This document shows positions 8,660 through 17,005 of a stretch of DNA of 64,000 nt, piece after piece (within the stretch, counting starts at the first letter, position 1; the number at the start of each line of letters is the position of its first letter). The notes under the pieces were generated by a model that was not told where the DNA came from, did not search any database, and was given only the letters and a program-made list of their open reading frames with translations. This DNA is from Pantoea cypripedii. Lineage in GTDB: Bacteria; Pseudomonadota; Gammaproteobacteria; Enterobacterales; Enterobacteriaceae. The stretch spans positions 2,083,286-2,147,285 of the forward strand of contig NZ_CP024768.1 of NCBI RefSeq assembly GCF_011395035.1, in the 5' to 3' direction. A program made the position numbers and the translations under genes.

Positions 8660-8901
8660 TTGGCTGATTTAATACTTCCTGATTTCCGGATCAATAATTA
8701 ACCATTCGGGTCAATAAGTTATATGTTATCTTCACACTGCAACATTCCCCGATGATAATGATACTTATTGTGATAACATCCGGCATTATGCTAACGCCGC
8801 TACATTTTTATGCAGGTTGAACCTGTGTCTTTTCGCAGTATATTGGATATTAAGCACAACGTTTAAACATCCGTGAAATTCAGGTTGAGAAGAGATCTAC
8901 T

Positions 8902-9522
8902 ATGAATCACTTGGTTTATGTTGTTGATGATGACGAATCGGTAAGATCTGCCCTGAGTAATCTGCTCAGTTCAGAAGATTATGACGTTAACGTTTTTTCC
9001 ACCGCCCAGGCATTTCTTGATCATACCTTCAATGCCGTTCCCAGCTGCCTGATTCTGGATATTAATATGCCGGGTGCAGATGGCTTTGCCGTGGCAAATA
9101 CCTTAAATGCGCGTGGTTATGTTATTCCTACCATTTTCCTCACCGGGTTCGGCACCATTCCCGTAACCGTTAAAGCGATGAAAACCGGTGCCTGTGAATT
9201 CTTAACCAAACCGGTCGATCCTGAGCGGATATTACAGGCGGTGGCGGAAGCGCTGGTGATTGCTGAGGAAAACCTCGTGTCTTCGCAGGAAAAGTATGAC
9301 ATGACGGTGCGCCATCAGTCACTGACCCCGCGTGAAAGCGAAGTCATGATGCTGGCGATTAGTGGTTTGCTGAACAAACAAATTGCGGCGGAGATGGGCA
9401 TCAGTGAAATTACTGCTAAGGTGCATAAACGCCGGGTGATGGAAAAGATGAATGTCCGTTCCCTTTCCGATCTGGTGCGTGCTGCCGAACGGCTTAATAT
9501 TCTCAGCACGCGCCGTCGTTAG
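8902..9522 (+). CDS. FixJ/NarL-type response regulator
   Basis: 206 aa. Receiver domain, residues 1-120: acidic pair D9/D10, phospho-acceptor D53 (LILDINMPG), T81, and K103 in LTKPVD. A LuxR-type HTH follows at about 139-200 (LTPRESEVMMLAISG, then NKQIAAEMGISEITAKVHKRRV). The order and linker match FixJ/TodT/StyR regulators, which pair with PAS-containing histidine kinases. It is convergent with the giant hybrid kinase gene and overlaps it by 4 bp (TTAG), so no terminator fits between them. It is the obvious DNA-binding output for that kinase, because the other receiver in the locus has no output domain. Confidence 0.9.
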   Translation: MNHLVYVVDDDESVRSALSNLLSSEDYDVNVFSTAQAFLDHTFNAVPSCLILDINMPGADGFAVANTLNARGYVIPTIFLTGFGTIPVTVKAMKTGACEFLTKPVDPERILQAVAEALVIAEENLVSSQEKYDMTVRHQSLTPRESEVMMLAISGLLNKQIAAEMGISEITAKVHKRRVMEKMNVRSLSDLVRAAERLNILSTRRR

Positions 9523-12500
9523 GCGTTATCACTGGCTGGCGGCTCGACAGGTAAGGTAAACCAGAAGCGGCTGCCAAAGTCAGTACGGTTTTCTCCCCGC
9601 AGTTCGCCACAATGTTTTTTAATGATGCCCTGGCTGATCGTCAGCCCCATCCCCATCCCTTCCTTTTTGGTGGTATAGAACGACTCAAAGATATGGTCCC
9701 GCACCTCATCAGGGATACCCGATCCGGTGTCCTGCACTTCAAAACGAATGGTGTCGGGTGTGGGATTGGAGGTCGCCAGCGTCAGGATAAGCGCACGCTC
9801 GTCGATGCCGGTCATGGCATCAATCGCATTCACCACCAGATTCAGCAGCACCTGCTGAATCTGGATACGGTCACAATAAACCTCGGCACAGTCGGCATGC
9901 AGCTTCAGCTCCAGCGAGATCCATTTTCTTTCAATCTCAGCACGGGATAGCGCCAGAATATCGCGGGCGATCAAATGCAGGTTAGCTTTAGCAAAAACCG
10001 AGTCATGTTTACGGGTTAACGCCTGCAAACCCCGGATGATATCGCCCGCACGTTTACCCTCCTGCAAAATCTCATTAAGACTGAAACAGGCATTCTCGAT
10101 ATGCTGCGGTTCGCGTTTCAACCAGCGCTGACTGGCACCGGCATGGGCGACGATCGACATTAACGGCTGGTTGATTTCGTGCGCTATCGAGGCGGTTAAC
10201 TGCCCGACGGTGGTGGCGCGTGATACCCGAGCCAGGTCGGCCTGTGCCATACGCGCCGCATCCTCTGCCCGGCGCTGCACCGTGATGTCGGAAATGGTGC
10301 CAAAATACTCCTTCACCTCCGGCCAGTTTTCCACCGGATCGCCAATCCCTTTTATATAACGGCATTCGCCATTGGGCCGAATGATGCGAAATTCCGCCTG
10401 CATACTGATACCGTTGCGCACACTGTCACGCACCAGCTCGTTAATACATTGGAAGTCGTCAGGATGCACAACGGTCATGAAATCCGCCATCGACCAGTTT
10501 TGCTGCTGCTCAGGCAAGCCCAGAATACGCATATATTCATCCGACACTGACAGCCTGTCCTGCCCGATATCCCAGCTCCAGGTGCCGGTATGGCTGATTT
10601 TCTCCCCCAGCATCAGGGACGTCTGGCTGGTGCGCAGCTGCTTCTCCACTCGCCTTCTGTGAATGTTTTCTTCCAGCAATTCCGCATACAGGCGCGCTGT
10701 CTCAATGGATACCGCCGCCTGCGCGCTGAGGGTTTTAACGATATGCGATTGCTCGGCGGTGAACACATCCGGCATCAGCCGGTTTTCCAGATATAACACC
10801 CCAACCATATTGGCCTGTTTGAACATGGGCACACACATCACGGCGGCACCGGAGGCAACCAGATACGGATCCTGACTAAACGGGCTGAAATCTTCCGGTT
10901 TACCGGTACGAATCTCCTGTCCGGTACGGATCACCGCAGAAAGCACCGACAGCGGCAAATCGGTGGCGGCTGGCCGTTCTTTGACAATCCTGACTTTAAC
11001 GCCATCGGCATTGGCTTCGGCCCAGGCTTCCGTTTCCGGCACATTACCGTCCAGCACGCGAATCAGCAGGCAACGCTGCGCCCCGGCCCGTTCCAGCAGC
11101 ATACGCATCAGAATATGGATCAGGCGATCAAGATTGATCTCTTCCGTCAGGGCACGTACCGCCGTCACCACACTTTCGAGGTCACGAATGGCTTCGTCTT
11201 CAAAGGGGATGGTGGTGAAAGCGTTACTTTGCTTTTGCGTCGCCAGTTGCGGATAGCGCTGCTCCAGCTGGCGCACCTTGGCCTGTGCCCCCCAGTTTTC
11301 CCAGCCGCTGATTGCCCCTTTTAAATAGGCATCGGCAGGCACATCCAGCTTCCAGCCTTTGGCGCAATATCCCGCCAGCTCGTAAGCCAGTGCGTTGATG
11401 TGCTGATAGCCTGACTTGCGTGACAAATTAATCGCCATCTCGTACTGGCTTAACGCCTCGCCCACTTCACCGCGCAGGCGGGCCAGTTCAGCGGCGATCA
11501 GCGCGGCTTTATCAGCAAACAGCTCGGGATTAAGCACCGACCATTGGACAATTTTGTCAAAATGGTCGTGGGCCTGCTGATGAACTTTGGCGGTCGCCTG
11601 CCCGGCAGACAATGGCACCGTCAGGCTCAGCGCGCTAAAGAAATGCAGGTCCATCAGATAGATATAACCGGGTACGGCGCTTATCAGCTGCGTCGCCTGG
11701 GCGAAACATGGCAACGCCAGGGGATATTCACCCGCATAAAAATGCGCCATGCCACGATACAAATATGACCAGAACAGCACCATCGCTTTAGGACCGGACA
11801 CCGGGCCCGGTTCGCTGCCGCTAAGCTGAGTGGGATAGAGGTCCACCCCGCTAAATTTTGTATTGCTGCTGCCGCGCAGGTGAATGACAAAATGCTTTTG
11901 CATCAGCAGCACGTTTTCGACATCGGGATAAAAAGATTTTTGCGTAAAGGCCAGACCCCGTTCGATGGTGGTCTGCACCGATTCCAGATGATCACCGCGC
12001 GTCAGGTAGTTCATCACCTGATGACGCAACGACAGGCAGGCAAAGGATTTATCGCCGTGGGCCAGCGCGACATTGAAGCTTTTTTTCGCGTAATCGATTG
12101 CGAAGGCCAGCGGCTGCGTCCAGATCCCCACCTGATCCAGCGGCAACAAGGTGCGCGCTTTAAAACGCAAAAAATTATGCTTTTCGGCCAGTTGGGTGGC
12201 TAACATGCCGGATTTAAAGCCGTAATGGTATTCCTGGTAGCGATCGGTGATCAGCACGCTAAACCATGACAGGCCAAACACCGACGCACCGCTGATACCG
12301 TGGTCCAGCGTCATATCCAGCATTTTGCACACCAGCAGCAGGTGTAACTGCGGGCAGTCATAAGAGGAAGCAAAAATGGTGCTGGCCATCAGATTCAGCA
12401 CCGATTCTTTTTCGCGATTCGCCATCAGCGGCAGCGTCCCGATGGTGGTGGCGGGATCTGGCCCCAGTCGCGCTTTCAGTGCGTACCACGCAGCATCACA

Positions 12501-15092
12501 CTCATCTTCATCGGGATAACGATTGAAGTGCACGCCAAATACCGCCAGCCAGGCCAGCGCTGTCTCCAGTGCCAGATAGTTGTCTGACTGCCGCATATGG
12601 ATTTCAGCCGACAGGCAAGCCGCGGCGGATTTCTCCGTCAGGCTGCCGGGCATCCCCAGCAGCCCGGTGCACAGCGACTGTGCTGCGCTGAGATTGCCTT
12701 GCAGGAACTGGCACTCCGCTTCCTCAAAGCCCAGCAGAAAATGGTCCGAAGCGGGCTGCTGCTGATTGAGCACGCGTGCAGTTTGCAGATAGCGTAAAGC
12801 AGAAGCGTAATCTCCGGCACGTTTGGCGCGCTGCGCCGCCGTGAGGCTGAGGCGAAAATAATGACGACTTTGCGCCGGGGTCATCGGCACATCCGCTGCC
12901 ATCGCAATATGATGCACCGCGCGAAACAGCGTCTCGTTGCCCTCGGCACGTGGTGCGCACTCCGCCAGCAGACAGGCGGCCTGTTGATGGATACGTAACT
13001 TTTGCTTAAAACCAATCAGCAAAAAAGCTGCATCATGAACGCGATCGTGAGTGAAGGTGTATTCATCATTGACGATGGTAATAAACCGCGCCGCAATCGC
13101 GGGGCGTAACCGATCCTGAATTTTGCGCGGGCTGGCACCCAGAATCTGGCTGAGCAGCACCAGCTGGCCATTCCCGCCAAGACAGGCCAGGCTGCCGAGC
13201 AGCTGGCGCGTCGCTTCCGGCATCCGCTCCAGCTGGCGAACCACCAGACTGGCGACATTATCGGTGTACTGACGTGCCTTTAAAGCGCTCTGGTCGTAGT
13301 GCCATTTCAGCGGATCTTTGGTGTAAAAGATCAGCCCGTCATCAATGGCCTGTTTAAAAAACTCTTGCAGAAAAAGCGGATTGCCGCCGGTTTTCTCATG
13401 AATCAGCTGGGCCAGCCCACTGGTGCCGCTGGTGCGGGTATGCAGCATGCCCGCCAGCCAGCGGGCGACCATTTTTACATTGAGCGGTTGCGGTGTCAGC
13501 TGGGTGATCCGTGCGGCGGCGCTCTGAATACGCGCCAGGAACCCCGCCACCTGCCGACAAGGCATCGACTCCGCATCGCGATGCGCGATCACCAGTAAAA
13601 ATGGCAGATGTTCATTACGTTCAAACACTTTCTCCAGCAGTTGCAGGCTGGCCTGGTCCGCCCAGTGCACATCGTCAATCAACATCACCAGCGGTTTACC
13701 GGATGAGGTAAACGCCTTGATTAACGCACAGGCCATCTGATGAAAACGTTCGCGCGCATCGATTAACGCATCGGCGCTGACCGCCTGCGGCGAAATATCC
13801 AGCAACTGGCGGAGTTCCGGAACCAGTTCAATCGCCAGCTCGACATCATCGCCCAACGCTCGCACTAAACGCGCCCGCCACACCTGCACATCCGCAGCGG
13901 ACAAGCCAAGCAGATATAACGTCAGGGTGCGAAAGGCCGCCGTCAGCGCGGAATATGGCACCTGGGGAGAATGCTGATCGGCTTTGCCGACGGTCAACAA
14001 AATCGGTTTGTGCTGCATCTTTTTCAGTGCCGAAGCAATGATGGCCGACTTCCCTGATCCCGGCGCACCGCCAATCATCACCAGATGATGGGTACCGCTG
14101 CGCTGCACTTCCTCCAGCGCATTGAGTAACTCTCGCGCCTGTGGATGGCCGGTAAAGAGCGTTTCAACACGATAATTCGTCGTGAAACGTTCCTGCAAAC
14201 CCAGGGTAAAGGGGGCAATAGTCCCTTCAGCGGTCAGCGTCGCTTTGCAACGTCGCAGGTCGGCCAGCAGACCATCAATGGTTTGATAGCCATCCGCCGG
14301 TGATTTTGCCAGCAATCGCAGGATGATGGCCGAAAGCATCGCCGGGACATCCGCACGGATCGACTCCGGTGGCCGTGGTGCGGTAGCCAGATGGTGGTGG
14401 ATCCATTCGGTGTGCCCTGCCTGGGGTGAACCAAATGGCAGCCTGCCCGTGAGCATTTCGTATAACACCACGCCCAGGCTGTAGAGATCGCTCAGGTTGC
14501 TGACCGGATAAGGAGTGCGTCCGGTATGCGCCGGTGACATATAGGCCAGCGTACCGCCTGAGGCGCGTAGCGAATTTTTCAGTTGAGAATCGACGGTGAC
14601 GGAGGCCAGACCAAAACCCCCCAGGCGGTAAGAACCGTCGTTATTCAGGAACAGATGAGCGGGCTTGATATCACCATGCACAATCCCCTGGTGATGGGCC
14701 TGGCTGAGCGGCAGGCACAGCTGAATGGCATTGCGGAGGTAATCCGCAATTTGCTCGGGTGGCACCCCGATGATCCCCGCCAGCGTGCGATAAGGAAATT
14801 GCGGATAGACCAGCGCATAGTGACCCTGGTAACGGGTAAAGCCAGCCGGTTTCACCGCCCAGCGTGGAGCGAGGTGCGGGGCCAGCGCCAGCTCATTTTT
14901 CAATAACTGCGTCGCCTGAAAGGCCACCTCGTCACTGGCAGCGCTGGCGATCAGCACAGTTTCCCCGCTGGCAAATCGTCCCATCAACCAGGCAATGCTG
15001 CCATCCTGTGCCAGCGGCGTCAGCGTTATCTCTTCCGGCAGCGTAATTTTGGCTTCAATGTGACCTTCCTGCGGGACAGAGATAATGCCCAT
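9519..15092 (-). CDS. Giant hybrid: Ser/Thr kinase-like, AAA ATPase, GAF, PAS, histidine kinase
   Basis: 1857 aa with no membrane segment seen. Residues ~15-285 form a Ser/Thr-kinase fold. It keeps HGD (139-141), but GFG replaces DFG (159-161), KPAH replaces KPxN, and the VAIK-type Lys appears lost. Residues ~315-700 are a STAND-like ATPase: Walker A GGAPGSGKSA (341-350), Walker B LVMLIDDVHWAD. About 600 mainly helical residues follow. Then come a GAF domain (~1320-1470), a PAS domain (~1492-1608), and a HisKA/HATPase core with H-box AHEINQPL (H1638), N-box VNAID and DTGSGIP. NCBI annotators call this architecture a trifunctional Ser/Thr kinase/ATP-binding protein/sensor histidine kinase. Its start overlaps the stop of the receiver gene by one base. 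Signal unknown; GAF and PAS suggest a cytosolic ligand. Confidence 0.93.
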   Translation of the reverse strand: MGIISVPQEGHIEAKITLPEEITLTPLAQDGSIAWLMGRFASGETVLIASAASDEVAFQATQLLKNELALAPHLAPRWAVKPAGFTRYQGHYALVYPQFPYRTLAGIIGVPPEQIADYLRNAIQLCLPLSQAHHQGIVHGDIKPAHLFLNNDGSYRLGGFGLASVTVDSQLKNSLRASGGTLAYMSPAHTGRTPYPVSNLSDLYSLGVVLYEMLTGRLPFGSPQAGHTEWIHHHLATAPRPPESIRADVPAMLSAIILRLLAKSPADGYQTIDGLLADLRRCKATLTAEGTIAPFTLGLQERFTTNYRVETLFTGHPQARELLNALEEVQRSGTHHLVMIGGAPGSGKSAIIASALKKMQHKPILLTVGKADQHSPQVPYSALTAAFRTLTLYLLGLSAADVQVWRARLVRALGDDVELAIELVPELRQLLDISPQAVSADALIDARERFHQMACALIKAFTSSGKPLVMLIDDVHWADQASLQLLEKVFERNEHLPFLLVIAHRDAESMPCRQVAGFLARIQSAAARITQLTPQPLNVKMVARWLAGMLHTRTSGTSGLAQLIHEKTGGNPLFLQEFFKQAIDDGLIFYTKDPLKWHYDQSALKARQYTDNVASLVVRQLERMPEATRQLLGSLACLGGNGQLVLLSQILGASPRKIQDRLRPAIAARFITIVNDEYTFTHDRVHDAAFLLIGFKQKLRIHQQAACLLAECAPRAEGNETLFRAVHHIAMAADVPMTPAQSRHYFRLSLTAAQRAKRAGDYASALRYLQTARVLNQQQPASDHFLLGFEEAECQFLQGNLSAAQSLCTGLLGMPGSLTEKSAAACLSAEIHMRQSDNYLALETALAWLAVFGVHFNRYPDEDECDAAWYALKARLGPDPATTIGTLPLMANREKESVLNLMASTIFASSYDCPQLHLLLVCKMLDMTLDHGISGASVFGLSWFSVLITDRYQEYHYGFKSGMLATQLAEKHNFLRFKARTLLPLDQVGIWTQPLAFAIDYAKKSFNVALAHGDKSFACLSLRHQVMNYLTRGDHLESVQTTIERGLAFTQKSFYPDVENVLLMQKHFVIHLRGSSNTKFSGVDLYPTQLSGSEPGPVSGPKAMVLFWSYLYRGMAHFYAGEYPLALPCFAQATQLISAVPGYIYLMDLHFFSALSLTVPLSAGQATAKVHQQAHDHFDKIVQWSVLNPELFADKAALIAAELARLRGEVGEALSQYEMAINLSRKSGYQHINALAYELAGYCAKGWKLDVPADAYLKGAISGWENWGAQAKVRQLEQRYPQLATQKQSNAFTTIPFEDEAIRDLESVVTAVRALTEEINLDRLIHILMRMLLERAGAQRCLLIRVLDGNVPETEAWAEANADGVKVRIVKERPAATDLPLSVLSAVIRTGQEIRTGKPEDFSPFSQDPYLVASGAAVMCVPMFKQANMVGVLYLENRLMPDVFTAEQSHIVKTLSAQAAVSIETARLYAELLEENIHRRRVEKQLRTSQTSLMLGEKISHTGTWSWDIGQDRLSVSDEYMRILGLPEQQQNWSMADFMTVVHPDDFQCINELVRDSVRNGISMQAEFRIIRPNGECRYIKGIGDPVENWPEVKEYFGTISDITVQRRAEDAARMAQADLARVSRATTVGQLTASIAHEINQPLMSIVAHAGASQRWLKREPQHIENACFSLNEILQEGKRAGDIIRGLQALTRKHDSVFAKANLHLIARDILALSRAEIERKWISLELKLHADCAEVYCDRIQIQQVLLNLVVNAIDAMTGIDERALILTLATSNPTPDTIRFEVQDTGSGIPDEVRDHIFESFYTTKKEGMGMGLTISQGIIKKHCGELRGENRTDFGSRFWFTLPVEPPASDNA

Positions 15093-15475
15093 TATGGTGT
15101 TTCCCCACGCGAGAGTTCGCTACGAATGATGGTCAGGAGCGTATCAACATCGATGGGTTTACGCAAAAAGGTCACCGCACCCAACGCAATCGCGTACCAC
15201 TGCACCGATTCTTCCTGATCGGCCGAGATGAAAATCACGGGCAGTGCCACGGACTGCTGTTTCAGGACTGAGTAAAGTTCAAAACCGCTCATTCCTTTCA
15301 ATCTGACGTCGATGATCAGCATCGCTGCGCCGCTTAATGCTGACTCGTTTTGGAGGAGTTCTTCGCCCGATTCATACAGGCTGGTGGTGTATCCGTCAGA
15401 ATGCAGTAAATTGCTCAGGCCATTACGGACTGAGCGTTCATCATCAACGATAACAATGTGCTGTGGTAGCGTCAT
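15092..15475 (-). CDS. Single-domain response regulator (CheY/FixJ-receiver type)
   Basis: 127 aa and only a receiver domain: acidic residues D11/D12, phospho-acceptor D56 (LIIDVRLKG), S84, K106 (LRKPID). Without an output domain it must act by protein contact, as a phosphate sink, or as a relay to the FixJ-type regulator. The stop shares one base with the start of the hybrid kinase (TAATG), so the two are translationally coupled. It most resembles the receivers that accompany soluble PAS histidine kinases. Confidence 0.9.
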   Translation of the reverse strand: MTLPQHIVIVDDERSVRNGLSNLLHSDGYTTSLYESGEELLQNESALSGAAMLIIDVRLKGMSGFELYSVLKQQSVALPVIFISADQEESVQWYAIALGAVTFLRKPIDVDTLLTIIRSELSRGETP

Positions 15476-15492
15476 GCTGTAATCCTCTGATA

Positions 15493-15514
15493 ATCCTCAC
15501 GCGGACGTGAGGAT
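15493..15514 (-). other. Intercistronic hairpin upstream of the receiver gene
   Basis: An 8-bp perfect stem ATCCTCAC / GTGAGGAT with a 6-nt loop, inside the 44-bp gap between the XapX gene and the receiver gene. No T run follows on the minus strand, so it is more likely an mRNA-processing or stability element than a terminator. Confidence 0.45.
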
Positions 15515-15519
15515 ATTCC

Positions 15520-15774
15520 TTAGGGTCCCTTTTCTCCACCAGGTGGTGGCGTGCCACTGATTTTGGGCACACATTCATGGCGGAACCAGGCCAGGGTCAC
15601 CGGTTGGCGACGGATCAGGCGTTGCGCCAGCGGGACCAGTTGCTCCCCCACCAGCATGCCAAATAACCCCAGCAGCGCGATCACCGGCGGCGCAGGGGAA
15701 TTGACATCTATCAGACCATAAATCAGGCCCGCCAGCATACCCACCACCAACGAGATAACATATGACTTCAGCAT
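15520..15774 (-). CDS. XapX-domain membrane protein, copy 1
   Basis: 84-aa XapX-domain (DUF1427) protein. There are two hydrophobic helices, the first with a glycine-rich turn (VVGMLAGLIYG), then the family core SPAPPVIALLGLFGMLVGEQ. A charged, proline-rich tail of about 30 residues is absent from the next copy. It lies 2 bp after the paralogous gene at 15777-15980 and shares the SPAPP.IAL.GL.GM..G core with it. The function of XapX proteins is not established; small inner-membrane location is inferred. Confidence 0.85.
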   Translation of the reverse strand: MLKSYVISLVVGMLAGLIYGLIDVNSPAPPVIALLGLFGMLVGEQLVPLAQRLIRRQPVTLAWFRHECVPKISGTPPPGGEKGP

Positions 15775-15776
15775 GG

Positions 15777-15980
15777 TCAGGATCTCTTATCGACGTGGCT
15801 TGAGACAGTGCTGGCCTGCTGCACCGGCTTCACCAGCTGAACCAGTTGCCCGCCAATAATCATGCCCAGCAAACCGATGAGCGCGATGGCCGGTGGCGCC
15901 GGAGAACGCACCCGTAGCAGTGCGTAAAACAGGCCAACCAACACCCCCGCTCCCAGAGAAATGATCAAAGGACTCATCAT
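15777..15980 (-). CDS. XapX-domain membrane protein, copy 2
   Basis: 67 aa with two hydrophobic helices around the SPAPPAIALIGLLGMIIGGQ core. A GGAGGATC box precedes the ATG. It comes first of the two tandem XapX genes and begins 47 bp after the isochorismatase-family gene, so an operon isochorismatase-XapX-XapX-receiver-kinase is likely. The pair probably arose by duplication and may form a heteromeric membrane complex; that is inference only. Confidence 0.85.
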   Translation of the reverse strand: MMSPLIISLGAGVLVGLFYALLRVRSPAPPAIALIGLLGMIIGGQLVQLVKPVQQASTVSSHVDKRS

Positions 15981-16027
15981 GATCCTCCAGTGACCGGCAC
16001 ATTGAAGTGCCGGTCATCGCATGGCAA

Positions 16028-16714
16028 TTAACGTGCCGGGACCGGTGCCAGGGTGCGATGTTCGCTTTCCTGACGTGATGGCGCTTTGTGCACCATGGTG
16101 TAAGCGTAATCAACGCCAATGCCGTAGGCACCAGAATGCTCTTTGGCAATTTTCATCACGGCGTCATAGGTATCACGATGTGCCCAGTCACGCTGCCATT
16201 CCAGCATCACCTGCTGCCAGGTTACCGGGATCACGCCCGCCTGGATCATGCGCTGCATGGCATAATCATGGGCTTCTTTTGAGGTGCCGCCAGACGCATC
16301 CGCCACCATATAGATTTCATAGCCGCCTTCCAGCATGGCGCACAGTGCGAAGCTGTTGTTACACACTTCGGTCCACAGGCCGGAAACCACCACTTTTTTC
16401 TTCCCGTTCGCGGCCAGCGCATCGCGTACTTTCTGATCATCCCATGAGTTCATGGAGGTACGTTCCAGAATATCCAGCCCCGGGAACACGTCCAGCAGCT
16501 CAGGATAGGTATAGCCAGAGAAACTCTCGGTTTCGACCGTGGTGATGATGGTCGGAATGTTAAATACCTTCGCCGCTTTTGCCAGCGCAACCGTGTTATT
16601 TTTCAGCACCTGACGATCGATTGACTGCACGCCAAACGCCATCTGCGGTTGCTGATCGATAAAGATAATCTGGCTGTTATGCGGGGTCAGAACTTCAAGC
16701 TTAGAGTTGGACAT
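16028..16714 (-). CDS. Isochorismatase-family cysteine hydrolase (YcaC-like)
   Basis: 228-aa cytoplasmic alpha/beta hydrolase of the isochorismatase-like superfamily. The catalytic triad is visible: Asp of IFIDQQ, Lys preceding VVVSGLW, and Cys of GLWTEVCNN. Together with SFSGYTYPELLDVFPG this places it with YcaC-type amidohydrolases, not true isochorismatases. I start at the ATG at 16714; the frame extends 14 codons further but without a better ribosome site. It is the first gene of the operon leading to the hybrid kinase and is divergent from the amidohydrolase operon across operator copy C. Substrate unknown. Confidence 0.85.
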   Translation of the reverse strand: MSNSKLEVLTPHNSQIIFIDQQPQMAFGVQSIDRQVLKNNTVALAKAAKVFNIPTIITTVETESFSGYTYPELLDVFPGLDILERTSMNSWDDQKVRDALAANGKKKVVVSGLWTEVCNNSFALCAMLEGGYEIYMVADASGGTSKEAHDYAMQRMIQAGVIPVTWQQVMLEWQRDWAHRDTYDAVMKIAKEHSGAYGIGVDYAYTMVHKAPSRQESEHRTLAPVPAR

Positions 16715-16850
16715 GAATTTACCCATTGAGGTTAGTAACTGGATTTCCGTGAACATAGATACGGAGCAAAAGTGGCAGTCACCGGTTGGTCACTGTCAGA
16801 TCTGAGTTTAGGGGGCATTGCATGACCGGACTATTATCTCTGTGTATAAG

Positions 16851-16880
16851 TATACGAACGTATAGGTATCCCTTTGTATA
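16851..16880. promoter_or_regulatory. Tandem operator, copy C, in the divergent promoter of the signalling locus
   Basis: TATACGAACGTATA (16851-16864, an inverted repeat around GAAC) and TATCCCTTTGTATA (16867-16880), again 2 bp apart. Read on the minus strand, the second box becomes TATACAAAGGGATA, the best match to box 1 of copies A and B, including the preceding AGT. It lies in the 291-bp region between the isochorismatase-type gene and the amidohydrolase gene and could control both operons. No other feature is evident in this gap. Confidence 0.6.
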
Positions 16881-17005
16881 ACTAGACGCCGTTTCTCCCC
16901 GCTCACCATAATCCTGAGCTGATGGTGCTCTGCCGCCCTGCGACAGCGCGCATTTCCCGTCCGGTGGCTTAAGCCCTATTCGGACATCTCAGTTCAGGAG
17001 GATCT

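Noticed and set aside
8660..8901. A copy of the tandem TATAC...GGATA operator before the FixJ-type gene
   Set aside because: TATATTGGATA near 8840 has only a single, wrongly spaced half; no tandem pair is present, so autoregulation through this motif is not supported.
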